64,000 nt of DNA from Progne subis subis (lineage: Eukaryota; Chordata; Aves; Passeriformes; Hirundinidae), in assembly GCA_022316685.1 (NCBI GenBank), contig JAKJHU010000054.1, positions 3,136,501 through 3,200,500 on the forward strand, written 5' to 3'. The notes beneath the pieces were generated by a model that saw only the letters and a program-made list of their open reading frames with translations, was not told the DNA's origin and searched no databases. Every line of letters starts with the position of its first letter. Position 1 is the stretch's first letter. The position numbers and the translations under genes are program-made. This document shows positions 13,301 to 24,964 of the stretch, in pieces.

Positions 13301-16300
13301 ACTTACCTGCCTCTTGCCAGAAAGCCAAAGGAGAAGTCTGCATTTTCTGGAGCTTGATGGAAGAAAGAGTGGTTTGGGTTACAAAATACAGAGCTGCAAC
13401 ACCGATCTATCTGAATTTGCTACCTTGGTGGAGGAGAGAAGTCTCAAAATCCTGGAATGTAGTCACAGAAGAGAACCATAAATCTAACAAAGCACAGAAT
13501 TAAACTACAGCACTGCCTGGTCTGTTGCCTCTGAGATGTTCCTTGGCTCTGGGACTGGGACTGGCTCAGAAAGAGCCCAAATGAGGATTAAATCTTTCAG
13601 ATTGTGTGTTAAGAGAAGATGCCTGTTCTCCAGTTGTACCTAAGATATGTCAGAGTCGTTAGCTGCAAATGAATTTTTAAAAGCTTCACTCTTTGATCCT
13701 CTTCCCCTCCTATAAGTTTTATCTATCTTGTCTGCACAAGTGCAAGTGGAGGTACCTACCTTTATTCTTGCTCAGAAATACACAAAGTTGCTTTGATTTC
13801 TCCTTTCTCTTTTCCCCAGTGTTCTGTTCATATTCTTTTGTACAAAGTCAAGCACCTCTTATCTGTCTCTCATTCCTCTTTTCCTTTCCCAGGCATGGAG
13901 ATTCCTCTCCAACATTTCCATGTACTCTTGACAGCTCATATCTTATGTTTCAGAAAGGGGGTTGATGCTGTCTATGCATGTCTGTAGGATTTCACAACTC
14001 GTGGCTGCAGGTTTCTCTAGAGACCAGATGTTCTGCAGTCAGGCTGAGCCAGCTTGTCACACTCGCTGTATCAGAGTTATTTTCCCTGAAAACACACTCA
14101 GTGTCAGTTCTGCTCATGGAATGTCCTCTTTGAACTTTCCTTGGGTGGGGAGTTGTTGTGTCTCCTCACCTGAGCTGGTGCTTGCACAGAGCCATTAGGT
14201 ATAAGAGCTTTTGTGCTGGTGGTCTGGGTTAGGCACATTGGCTTGCTGTGCTTGTGGGCTTTTTCTAAAAAATCAGAAATTGCTGGTTCAACTGAAAGTC
14301 ACTGGGGACCTGGCAGCTGGCACGGACTCCTGGAAGAAATTAGCCTTGCATGGTGTCCATGCTGGCTATCCCGCTCCCTTCTCTCCTATAAAGCTGGAGC
14401 AATGGAAAAAAAAAAGGTTCTGCTGCTTTGCAGTAACTATTTTCCTTAACCAGACTGAAAATTCATCTCTAGCTGCCTTAAGAGAAGATTTCCCACAGAT
14501 GTCTTGGCTTATTTCCCACGTTTCAAGTGAAGAAAGTCACTGCTCTTGACCCCACATTCAAGAGAGGTTTCTGTGCTAAAGGTGTGGGTCACAGGCAAAG
14601 GGCTCTATATAATATTTGGATTTCTTGTCACAAAGCTCATATGTCTCGGTTTCTTTCCCACCCTCCTCCTGGAAAAGCCTGCTATTACAAGATGGAAAGA
14701 GAATGGAAGCTGTGATGAATGGGCCCACAGAGCCCTCCCAGCTGGTGGAACAGGTGAAAGCTGCTGGGAAGAGAAGCATTCACATTTCAGAGTGGGTTTT
14801 GTCTGCTCAGAGCAGTGTTAGAGTAACGTGGTTGGAGGAGAAATTTGCCTTTCATACTTCATTTGGCTGTCAGCTGGCTCTAGTGTATGTTTATGGTTCT
14901 TTAATCCCTTGTTCAGTTAAAAAATTCTAGCAAAAGACACAGGACAAAAGAAATATTTGTATTTGCAGATAGAGCTGGGCAACACTGAGACTTCAGCGCT
15001 GGAGGCAAAAAAAGCCCAAATTTATTGCATTTTCTGTGAGATTTATGTGCATCCTGTCAGAATCCAGCATAGACCTTGGATTTTACAGATGGATCCTGTC
15101 TTTCTGAATGGGCAAGTGCAACTGGCTGTCACATGAATTTCATATTTAGACATGGCTAACAATATCAAAACTGTTTTTCAGCAGTTACCTAGTTTTATTG
15201 CCAAAAATTATGCTTTGATAGCTAAACTATACAACATATTGCTGAGAGCCTGCTGAGGCAATGCCTTCTTGTTTTCATATAAGTGTACATGCATTCTTTT
15301 TGATGAAGAATAAATGCACAAGGCTCATAATGTTGGCATAATATCTGCTTCTGCAAACACTTTGTGTTGCTTTTGTTCACTGAAAGTAAGAGTGAAGCAG
15401 ACAGGAACGCTCCCAGGGCCGTTAAAAAGAATGGGATGACTGACTCCATAGGGTAATTAAACTAAAATATGCTGTAATGAGGGTTTGATAAGGCTGAGCT
15501 GGGTATTGGGTCCTAGTTAGTTGTATTTGGGTTTTGGGTACTGATGGGCTGGGGCTGGTCCCTCCTGGGGGACAGTTACTGCTGTGCCCCAGGGCTGAGT
15601 TTGCATCAGGGGGTTAACTTTTCTTTTTAATTTTCTTTTTTAGAAATGTGATTATGTTCCGAGGGCTGCTTCTAGTTTAAGACTCAGCAATTCTGTGGCC
15701 AAGTCTCTTTTGATCTGTACCTGCCTCAATTCTGCTGGAGGACCCTAAATCTCACCACCACCTTAGCTCTCTTGTGCCTTTACTGCCTTGCTCTTGCCTT
15801 TCCCAGTGGAAAATCTTCATTTCTTTTTATTCATCTGCCACAGTGTTAACAGCAGCATCTTGGTAAATTAACTTGGAAGTCAGTCGTTCTCCCCTCGAGT
15901 TTCTCAGGATGTTTTTTTTAAGTTAAATTGGCTGGATGCATAGCAGTAAGAAGCAATTTCTGTTGCTTCTAGAATTTTCTGTGGTAAAAAACAGAGGGAG
16001 GGATGGTGTCCTTCCTGGGGAATTTATGCCTCAGCAATAAGAGAGAACTTGGGGAGGTTGTTCTCAGGTAATTATTGATGGTTTGGTAGAGTCTTAACAC
16101 AGGCTTTTTTTATAAAGCTGCAAGCAACTGCTGAGGCCCTTTGATTTTGTATCAATCTATTAATTCTAATTCCCAAATAAATATTAAAGACACTAAACCA
16201 CTGTTTTGCCTGCAACAAAAGAAATAGGATTGTGATGTCCAGAGCAGCTGATTGACTGGCACAGACATAGGGACCTAATTCTTGTCTGTTCAAAGGCTTT

Positions 16301-19066
16301 GTGCCTCTCAATTCATATTCACTTGGGGTGTTGTGTGCTGGGGAATTGAGAGAGGAACCCCCACATCACAAGGCCAGAGGCTGCTATTATTTCTAGCAAA
16401 CATTTGGTTTTGCTGTTTTGCATCGGGCCTCGCAGAGTGATGGGTGTTGTCAGCTCCCATCTGAGTGCTGTCCTCAGTTCAATCCACGCTGCAGCCTGGG
16501 GTCGGATTAGTGATCCTGCTGGAAACATGGCACTGGTGGGGTGGGTGAGGTTTGATGAGCTCTTGCTTTATGTTGATGGCTCTGTATACACAGTGCCTTC
16601 GGTTCCTTGGGGAATCAGGAGGTTGAGGTGCCAGGGAGGTGTTTGAGGATGGAATGCCTCAGTGTCAGCAGATCAGCACTCCAGCAGCAGCCAGAGCTGC
16701 AGGATCCAGCTCTGCACGGGCAGCCCCCTGGTCGGGGGGTTAACAGGTATATGAAAGGATTGTTTTCAAGGGCTGAACAGGAAAAACTGCAAATGAGAGT
16801 TTCTGTTTTGCTGATCCAGGGCTGAGGTACAGCTGAGGAGTACCTGAGGAGCTGTGGGAGCTGCAACAGCCACGGATCAGCCCTGCTGAGGGACCATTAG
16901 AGCCTGAGTGCGTCCCCTCATCGCTGCTGTGGGTTTCGCTGAAGTGTGGAGGTTGTGTCCCTCGGTACAAATCCAGTCACTCATGGACACAGATGCTGTC
17001 ATGAGACCCTGCATATTTGTTCTCACCCTCATGGCATATCCTATGCCAAAGTTTTCTGGCTTGGTTGTGGACCAACCACTATTTGCGTAGGGCTTGTCTT
17101 CATCTCACACGTGCCTTTCGTGAGCTGCCCTGCCTGCACTCTGAAATACCTTTTGTACTGGGGTTTTTGAAGGTGGTGGTTCCTCCACGCTTTCTGGCTC
17201 CCCTCCTGAAGGGAAGAAGTGCCTTTGGTGGCATTCCTCCCCCAAGAAGTGATTCTGTGCATTCCAAGCAATATAAAAGGGCATTGGATCCATCTTTGTT
17301 TAATCAGCTTTACAGGTAACATGTAGAGATAACTGTGAGTCTGATTTTAATTGTCTTAATGATTAGATACTCTTAAAAGGATTTGATGTAGCTTATCCTT
17401 AATACTCAGCTCGTTCAGTGTGGGTGAGGCATGAGCACACACCAAAGGCATATGGAGGTCAGACACCCTCCTGCTCTCTCTGTCTGTAGCTCTTCACAGA
17501 ACAGCAGGGAAAGAAAATCTGCTTTCCACAGATGTTCAGCTTATGGAGGCTGGAATATAGAGAACCAAATCCTGTTCAGCTGGGCTGGTGTGGCTCTGCA
17601 GTAGCAGCACTGTGGTTGTGAGTAGGGAGGCATCTTCGGGCTGGGATCTGCTCCTGCGTGTTCTCCCTCCAACAATTGCACTAATCCAGCAAGAGCAGAT
17701 TAATCGTTAAAGGCCTGAGCCAATGTTCATTGAAATTAAAGGAAAGATTCCCTTTGGCATAGATGGATTTGGGGTGAGAGTGCAGGGTTAAAGTGGCATC
17801 TGACTGTTGGTACGTAATATTGGCCATAGGTTGGAATTAACCATCACACGCCGACCCTGCATGTGAGCATCTTCCTGGAAAGCAGTCAATTAGGTGACTT
17901 GATCTCCACAAAAGCCTTAAAATATTTAGAATACAAATATTATTCTCTATTTATGTTAAGTTCAGTGGGATATTTACTTTTTAATGAAGATGCTAGTAAG
18001 TAAATTACTATCCTGTTCCCATAAAAGAGAGAAACTGGTTTTTATGCAGGAGTGAGATCAGTAAGAAATCATTGTTTATCACCACAGTCACTCTAAAATA
18101 ATAACAGTTGTCAAAATTGAGCTGTCTGTGACTTCAGCAGCTCTATTCAAAATGCAGTTGATGGTCTCTCTGTTACAAAATGTGTTTGGCAGTGCTGTTT
18201 TCCAGCACAGTAAATGTGTGTCCTGTGTGCTGCATCTGGACTGTGGACAGGAGGATGCAGCAGAGCACTTCATTCCGTGGATGTGTTTGCAGAATTCTTT
18301 GTGAGAAAGGAAATGTTTGTGAGTGGGGATTTTTAAATGGTCTCAGAGGAAGGCAGTGATGAACTTAGCCATGAGTACCTCTTAAAAGCTGAACCTGCAC
18401 CAAGGTTCAGGAGTTAATTTATGTGAAGTAGTGCACTGCCAGTGCTCCAGTTGTAGGGCAGGAGTTAACTCTGCTGCAGGTGTGTTCCCAGTCTGCCTGA
18501 GGATTTCCTACCAAGCAGGAGCTGTAAGTCATTCTCACTTTTCTGTAATTATAAGCCTCCTGTGCACCCATGAAACCTCTCTGTTCAAGACTCTGAATGC
18601 CTCACCACCTCCTGTAAAGCCTGAAGGCTGTGCCAAAGGTCAGTAGTACCCATGTTTTACACAAAAGACAACTTAAAGAAGTAGGTCTTGCTCATGTCAT
18701 CCAGTAAGTCAGAGGTGAAAGTAGAAGTTATCTTGGCCAGCAGATTTTTCTGGCCTTTTGTCCTCCCAGTCCTGGCACAGGAGCAGCAGCTTCCCTCTCT
18801 GATGCCACTTCCCCTCATCCTTTCCACTGACTGAAGTGTTGTGTCTGTAAACATTAGAGCCTTTGGAATTTGGCTGAGGCTGTGCAGTCATTGAGCTGTA
18901 GGGTAAGTTTCTGTCCTGCACATGCTTGTCTTATTTCACACTTAAATCTGCACAGTTCTCTGACATTCATGTCTCTGAAGATGACAGGAGCCTTTTGTAT
19001 TGCTGTATAACTTATTTCACAGAAGTACTTTCTACAGAATATTTTGTTTGGAGATATTTGCTCATT

Positions 19067-19150
19067 AAAAAAAAAAAAAAAAAATCTTGCCAGAAATGAG
19101 AAGGGTTTGATGGAGAAAATCTTGCCACAAATTAGAAGGGTTTGATGGAG
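19067..19150. repeat. A18 run followed by 35-bp tandem duplication
   Basis: Eighteen A residues (19067-19084) run into two copies of a 35-base unit starting AAAATCTTGCCAGAAATGAG (19081-19115 and 19116-19150). The copies differ at only about three positions, which suggests a recent duplication. Confidence 0.9.
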
Positions 19151-21879
19151 ATTTGAACAGAAGAATTTCAGGTTAAGGTGGTAAGAAGTTGAGAAAATTC
19201 TGAAGACCAAATAGGGCTTGGGGGCATCGTCCTCAGTGCCTCAGTGACTGACTCTGTCCTGGCTGGGCATTCAGAAGATAAAAACCTAAAACTGATCATC
19301 TGATAAAGTGCTGAAGAAGTGGCATGAGAGAGAGTCTCAGTCCACATGTGACTCTTTGATACCAGTAAGGTGTACTGGGAATGGGAGCACAGCATGAGCT
19401 CAGGGTGTCTCGTGGGGCCCTGTGCTCAGTCTTCAGTGCAGCTCAACTCTCAGTTCCCAAGCTTTATCTGTGATCTCTCACTTCGCATCATCAATTTCCC
19501 CCCCTCCATGGTGGCTGCTCACTTTGCCCACCATCACTCCTGGAATGCTGTAAGATGTCATTTCTGGTGCTTGCTTAGATCTGCTGGGTTTGAGAACACT
19601 TGCTGTGGGGGTCAATGGTTGTATCGTAGCTGATATTTTAGGATCAGATCTGGATCATGGTCATGTTTATATTTAAAAAAAAAAAAAAAAAAAGACATCC
19701 ACTGCAAATAGGTAACTTGGCTTTTCTGCAAATGATGCCTGTTCCTGTATAGCTCATTGCCTTTTGGATACTTAGCTGTTTAAGCCAGGTATTTGGAATG
19801 AAGTAGATGACTCAGTGTTAATCTGCTCTCAAATATCCTTTTTTTTAGATGGGGCAAAGCAAAGCCAGCCCAACAAACTGCACTCTGCGTAGCGTGGGGC
19901 TGTGCACAGTCAGTGCATTGTGTGCTCTGGAGCCTGCTTTGTGCATGTGTATGGCTGGAGGAATAAATGGCTGATGGAGTGATGAATCAAGGCTGTGTTT
20001 AGTGCAGAGCAGGCCCAGGGTTGTGCCCAGGTTTGCTTGGCAGTCATGAGGTGGATGTCTTTGCTGTAGTTCTTCTGGGATCCTGGGGTGCTGCAGATGG
20101 TCCCTGGAATCTCCCTCTTTCAGGTGATGACCCAGAGATGGTGCAATTGTATTGATGTCGTGTTTCTACGGAGGAAAGGCAAAAACTACATCCAAGGGAG
20201 AAAGAAAGCCTAATGCTTGTCTGTGTGCTGGTACCATCCCAGTAGGTCAGACTCTTGTTTCTCAGCATAGCTGGTCACACTAAAAACCTCTCAGCATGCA
20301 GGTGAGGAGCTAACAAAGCTTCCTCCTTCATTCTTGTATGTCAGGTGTTACATTTTTATATTTTTCCCCTCAAGAGTAGCTGCAGATGGGGCATGAGGAA
20401 ATACCTTTTGTGGCTGCAGGCTGGCAGCTCTTGTAAAGAGCAATTGCTGTGAAGATTGTCCCAACTCCTGCCAGAGGGAAGCAGAGCAAAGTAGAATTAG
20501 AAACTCAGAGGAAAAACTTGTGGTGGTACCAAAGAAATATTTCTGAGATTCAGCAGGTGGAAATGGGAACTGGTTATCTGTCAGGAGAGGACGAGTGAGG
20601 AAGATCTTACTGCTGTGCTGTATTGTTACAGGTCCAGCCCTCATGGGGAGGTTCTGTGGTGCCAGCACAACACTCACTGCCTTGTGCAGCTTCCAGTTGC
20701 ACAAATGTACCAGATAAAGGATGCTTTGAGCCTGAGCTGGGGGAGTGTGGGCCTCTGCAATGCTCAGAGTGCATTGGGAGCACAGGTATGAGTGGCACAG
20801 CAGGGAGAACACTGCACTGCACTCGAGCTGGCCTGACCTGGCTGGGGTGGGCAGATCACTGAGCACTCTGAGGATACACCAGAGGTTATAATGCTGGAGT
20901 AAATACTGTGCCAAAGGTGGAGTCAAACTGGACTGTCTCCTGTCATTTAACTTTTCTTTCCCATGGATTCTTAGAGGTACAGTCAATCTGCTTATGCATG
21001 GCTGCTCAGGTTATGCTCAGAGTAAATACCCTGAGTTGTGTACACGTAGCAACTTCTCCTGCATCTTGTTCCCAGTACAGGGAGCTGCTGGGATCCCCTA
21101 AACTGGCTCCAGTCTGATCAGAAAGTAATAATTGCCCTCCAGATAAAGCCAGGCTCTTTTTTTAGTACCTTCTCTTGTACATTTGATTGGGACTGAGCTA
21201 ATGCTATCATTTTTGAATGAGTAAGTCAGTGGCCTTTCTGTGTGCACCTGCTTGAGCAATGTCCTGCTTGGCTACTCATCTCAGTTGGTGCTGTAGGAAT
21301 GATCCCTGAGCCCCTCCAAGTGGGTTTTGTGTGGGAATGATGCCCGAGCAAAATTCCAGTATGTGAAAAGGCTGTGAAATTTCAAAACCCTGCTGCTCAA
21401 TTACTTCTTCTGGTGGGGGGGAAAGCTCTGTGCTTTACTTGGCTGCTCTTTACAGTGTTTGGTGCTCAAGATAAATTTCTCCAGTTCAGAACAGTCCCAT
21501 GACTGTTGCTCTCTCTGTGCTAATGCCAGTGGTTCTGCCTGGGAAATCGTTTATAAATGTCTTATTAAAGACCTGTGTCTGCCTCCTTTTCTTTCTGTGT
21601 CGTTGGATCAGCTCACTGAGAGCAGCTGTCTTCACTTCCATCACAGCAGCCCCCAAACCACACTTGTGCCTAACAGATTCGCACACCCAAGGAACGGCAG
21701 ACAGCTGTGCACACGTGTGTGTGTGTGTGCGTGTGCTGGGGTTTGTGGGCACGGCACGTTTAGGCTGAGCTCCTCCTCAAGCTTCCCCATGCTGCTTTGG
21801 AAGGAAAAGCCTCCAAGAAATCCGCTCTGTGCTAGTTTTATGGAGAGCTGAGCATACTGACTGCAGCTCTGCAGCCAAG

Positions 21880-21970
21880 GACGTGCGCGAGCGTGAGCCG
21901 GGCGTTCACAGGGAGTTGTGCCACTCTCAGGCGGGGAGGAAACAACCCGTGCCGGGCTGGAGCCTTTCTT
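21880..21970 (+). promoter_or_regulatory. CpG-rich patch with donor: candidate alternative first exon
   Basis: About nine CpG dinucleotides fall within roughly 80 bases, in a region where CpG is otherwise scarce. The patch ends at CTTTCTT followed by a consensus donor GTAAGTAT at 21971. This is what a noncoding alternative first exon with a small CpG promoter would look like. It has no ATG frame that would run in phase into the exon at 30078. The assignment is inference from composition and one splice motif. Confidence 0.3.
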
Positions 21971-24802
21971 GTAAGTATCTCCCCCTTCCCCAGCTGGTGT
22001 TTTTGCTCTCGGGGCCATCTCACAGGTTACCCTGGGCTGCTTTTAATGCTCCTTTCTGCCCTTTAGTCTTTCGTTACTCGCAGCGGTCTGTGCAAGGTAA
22101 CCCAGTCTGGCTAGTGGGACAAAATGTAGGGAGTCGTAGGAGCTAAGGGCTTGCTTGAATGGAAAACTGCATTTTCTTTTCAGAATGAGTTATGGTGAGT
22201 AAAGTGAGTAATGCTTCTATGTGGAATATTCTCTAGCTGAAGTGATTTTATTCTTATTTAAGGAAGAATGCAGACTGTTATTTTTGTAATACACCCTGGG
22301 TTACTTTAGCATACTAACCTGGAATTTATTAAACTCCAGTTTTGCAAATGCGTCTGTATGTTATTTCTAGAGATGAGGGGTGGCACACGCTGAGGAGGAA
22401 GATATGGGTGCTCCAATCTTTGTAAAACTTGCAAAGCTGTTAAAATTTTTGTTCTCTTTATTTTTGGTGAAAACGATGCTTCTCCAGAGGAGTGATTTAT
22501 AGGCCCTCTTTTAAGGCTGAAAATGTTAAATAGAGTATTGAAAAGTGAATGTTGAAAGAATATGGTTTTAAAAATAATAATTACATAACAATTAAGACTG
22601 CAATCTTGAGATGAAGAGATGCATCCATATGCTGCAAGATAATTATCCCTCAGTGAAAGAAACCTTGTGCATTTTCTACTAGTCACTTGCCTCCCTTGTG
22701 CCTTGTACTGCCAAAACCAATCTGCTTTGCATATTTCATTGAATACTGTTGTTAATTTGAAAAAAAAAAAAACCCAAACTTTAAATCCTCACACATTAAT
22801 ATATAGCTTTACTGTTTGTTTCTTTTCAGAATTATACTGAATTTGATCTAGTATAGCTGGGAACCCCCCCAGCTTCTCCATCCCTCCCATCTGTAGCAGG
22901 CACCAAGAATGTGTGCAGAGCATATTTTGTAGCAGTCAGCATCTTGAATGAGACCTTTATAAGACAGCCTTTGTTTGGGATGTCTGTTTGAGGTTCACTG
23001 CCCTTCCCAGCTGCCTCTCTGGAAGCAAGTATTTGTCTCAATGGGCATCTCCTTCCATTCAGTGCAAGACATCTTTGCAATGGTCCTTACTCGGTTTTGC
23101 TTCTCATTCATAATTCTCGTTCTTATTGTTTTCCTCCTCATTGCAGTTTTGTTTCTGGATATGCCTCCTCTGTTTGAAGGAGCTAAACAAGGGGATGCTG
23201 AAGTTGTATCATATCTTAATCTCCATGCCATTGGGGCTATTCCTGGGAGCAGCAATAGATTTTCAAGGTGCCAGATGCACTGCTTGCCTCTGTGCCAGAT
23301 CACGGCCCCAACTTTTCAGCTTTGAACTTGCAGAGCTTTCAGTCGTTGTTTCCAAGTCAGCCATAAATCTCTGGGGCTCCTTCCTCCCACAGTGTGCTGC
23401 CAGGCAGTTGGCTATTGTCTGCAAAGTATTGCTTTTTCTCCCAGGCACCTCTTCCCTCTGTTTCTGCCTCATCCTGCAGTTTGAAAGGGCTGTGCTAAAT
23501 CCTGCAGAAAGCAGTGACTTCATTGCTGTGCTCAATTATTTGAGTTTCCATGTGGCAATGGGCTGCCTTTCACTTGATTGCTAACAGCATCATGTTTATG
23601 TAATCTGGGTTGCTCTGAGAAACTCAAATCCCCATGTGGGAACCTGGAAATTCCGTGTGGCAAGGCCTCACCATCAGTGGGTGCTGTGGAGGCAGCAGGC
23701 ACCAGCCCTTCTCCCATGGGAAGCGCCTTGTCTGTGCCTGGGTGCTGCCCAGGGGAGAATCCCTGTCTCCCTGCACAGGTGACAGCTCCTGGAGGTGCAG
23801 CAGGCTTGCATCCTTCTCTCTTGCCCAGTGCTGCTGTAGGTGGTGGGGAGCAGGTGCTCTGGACTGTCCTCCTCTGGGGGGAAGCTCTGAGGAGCTCTGC
23901 TCTCCATCAGTGAAGTTCTGCAGCGTTGTGCTTGGAGATGGAATGGCATTGCAGACCCAGAGAAGCTTACAGTAACTACAGTGTAAATAATGAGTAAAAA
24001 CCACTGCACCAGGAGCTGGCAGTCACGTGGCTGTAAGGAACAAGACCATGCTGTCCTCCAGTGGAGTGTGGTGGGCTTTGGATGGGATAGAATCATCCAC
24101 CACTGATGTTTGGTGCCCTGAGCACCGGCTGCAGTGTCTGACTGTCACCCCCACCTCACCCTCTGAGCAGTGATCCAGGCTGCTCTAGCACCTCCAGGGC
24201 TCCTGCATAACCCCTGTGGCAGTAAAAGCAGATGTTATTCCTTTCAGCTGGCACACCTGTGGCCAGCAGTAGGGTTTTCTAGCTGACAAAATCTTGGCTT
24301 CAAACGGGCATTACAGTCCCCTGGTCTCAGGAGTGTCCTGAAGCCCTGCCCGGGCTGGGAGGAGCAGAGCTGGTACCAAAAGGGGTTTTTTGGACCGGTC
24401 TGGTTGCAAGGCTACACTTTGAGATGCTCACAGACTGCACAACTTGCTGCTCTGTCACAGGTTAGTGCCTCCTACAGCAGGGGCCAGTCGCATGAGGGTG
24501 AAGTGTCCTCAGTCTCGTGGCAGTGGCAGCTCTGCCAGGCTGCTGCACCTTTTGTTGCTGGGTAGTGGATGAGAAGTTTTATTGATTGCCACGGAGAGGG
24601 AGCGCAGCCAGGAGTGGGTGGGTAACTCTGTGCTGCATGTCAGGCTGTCTTGTGATGTTTGAGGGCAAAAAAAACCACCTCTGAAAATTAAAATGGAAGG
24701 GGGAAAAGATCTCTTTTAGGGGCACTGTAAAGCTCTTCTGTAAATATAATGTTTGTGCTTATTTCTCCTTCCTTCCTGAGACAAGACACTACTCTGGAAT
24801 AC

Positions 24803-24964
24803 TTTTTTTTGTTGGTTGTGGTTTGGGGTTTTTTGGGGGTTTTTTTTTGGTTGGTTTTTGTTGTTGTTGTTTGATTGGTTGGGGGGTTTTTGTGTGTGTG
24901 GTTTTGTGTTGTTTTTTGGTGTTGTTTAGCAATTTTTTGTGGGGTTTTTTGTTGTTGTTAATTG
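24803..24964 (+). repeat. G/T-only low-complexity tract
   Basis: From 24803 to 24873 every base is G or T, and after a single A the pattern continues from 24875 to 24927. A TTGTTG-rich tail reaches about 24964. It includes G4, G5 and G6 runs and (TTG)n stretches, so G-quadruplex formation is possible on the + strand. Confidence 0.85.

Noticed and set aside
20348..20986. 212-codon minus-strand open frame in the large intron
   Set aside because: It has no recognisable domain, no splice context, no codon bias and no CpG-rich start. Its length is within chance for 64 kb.
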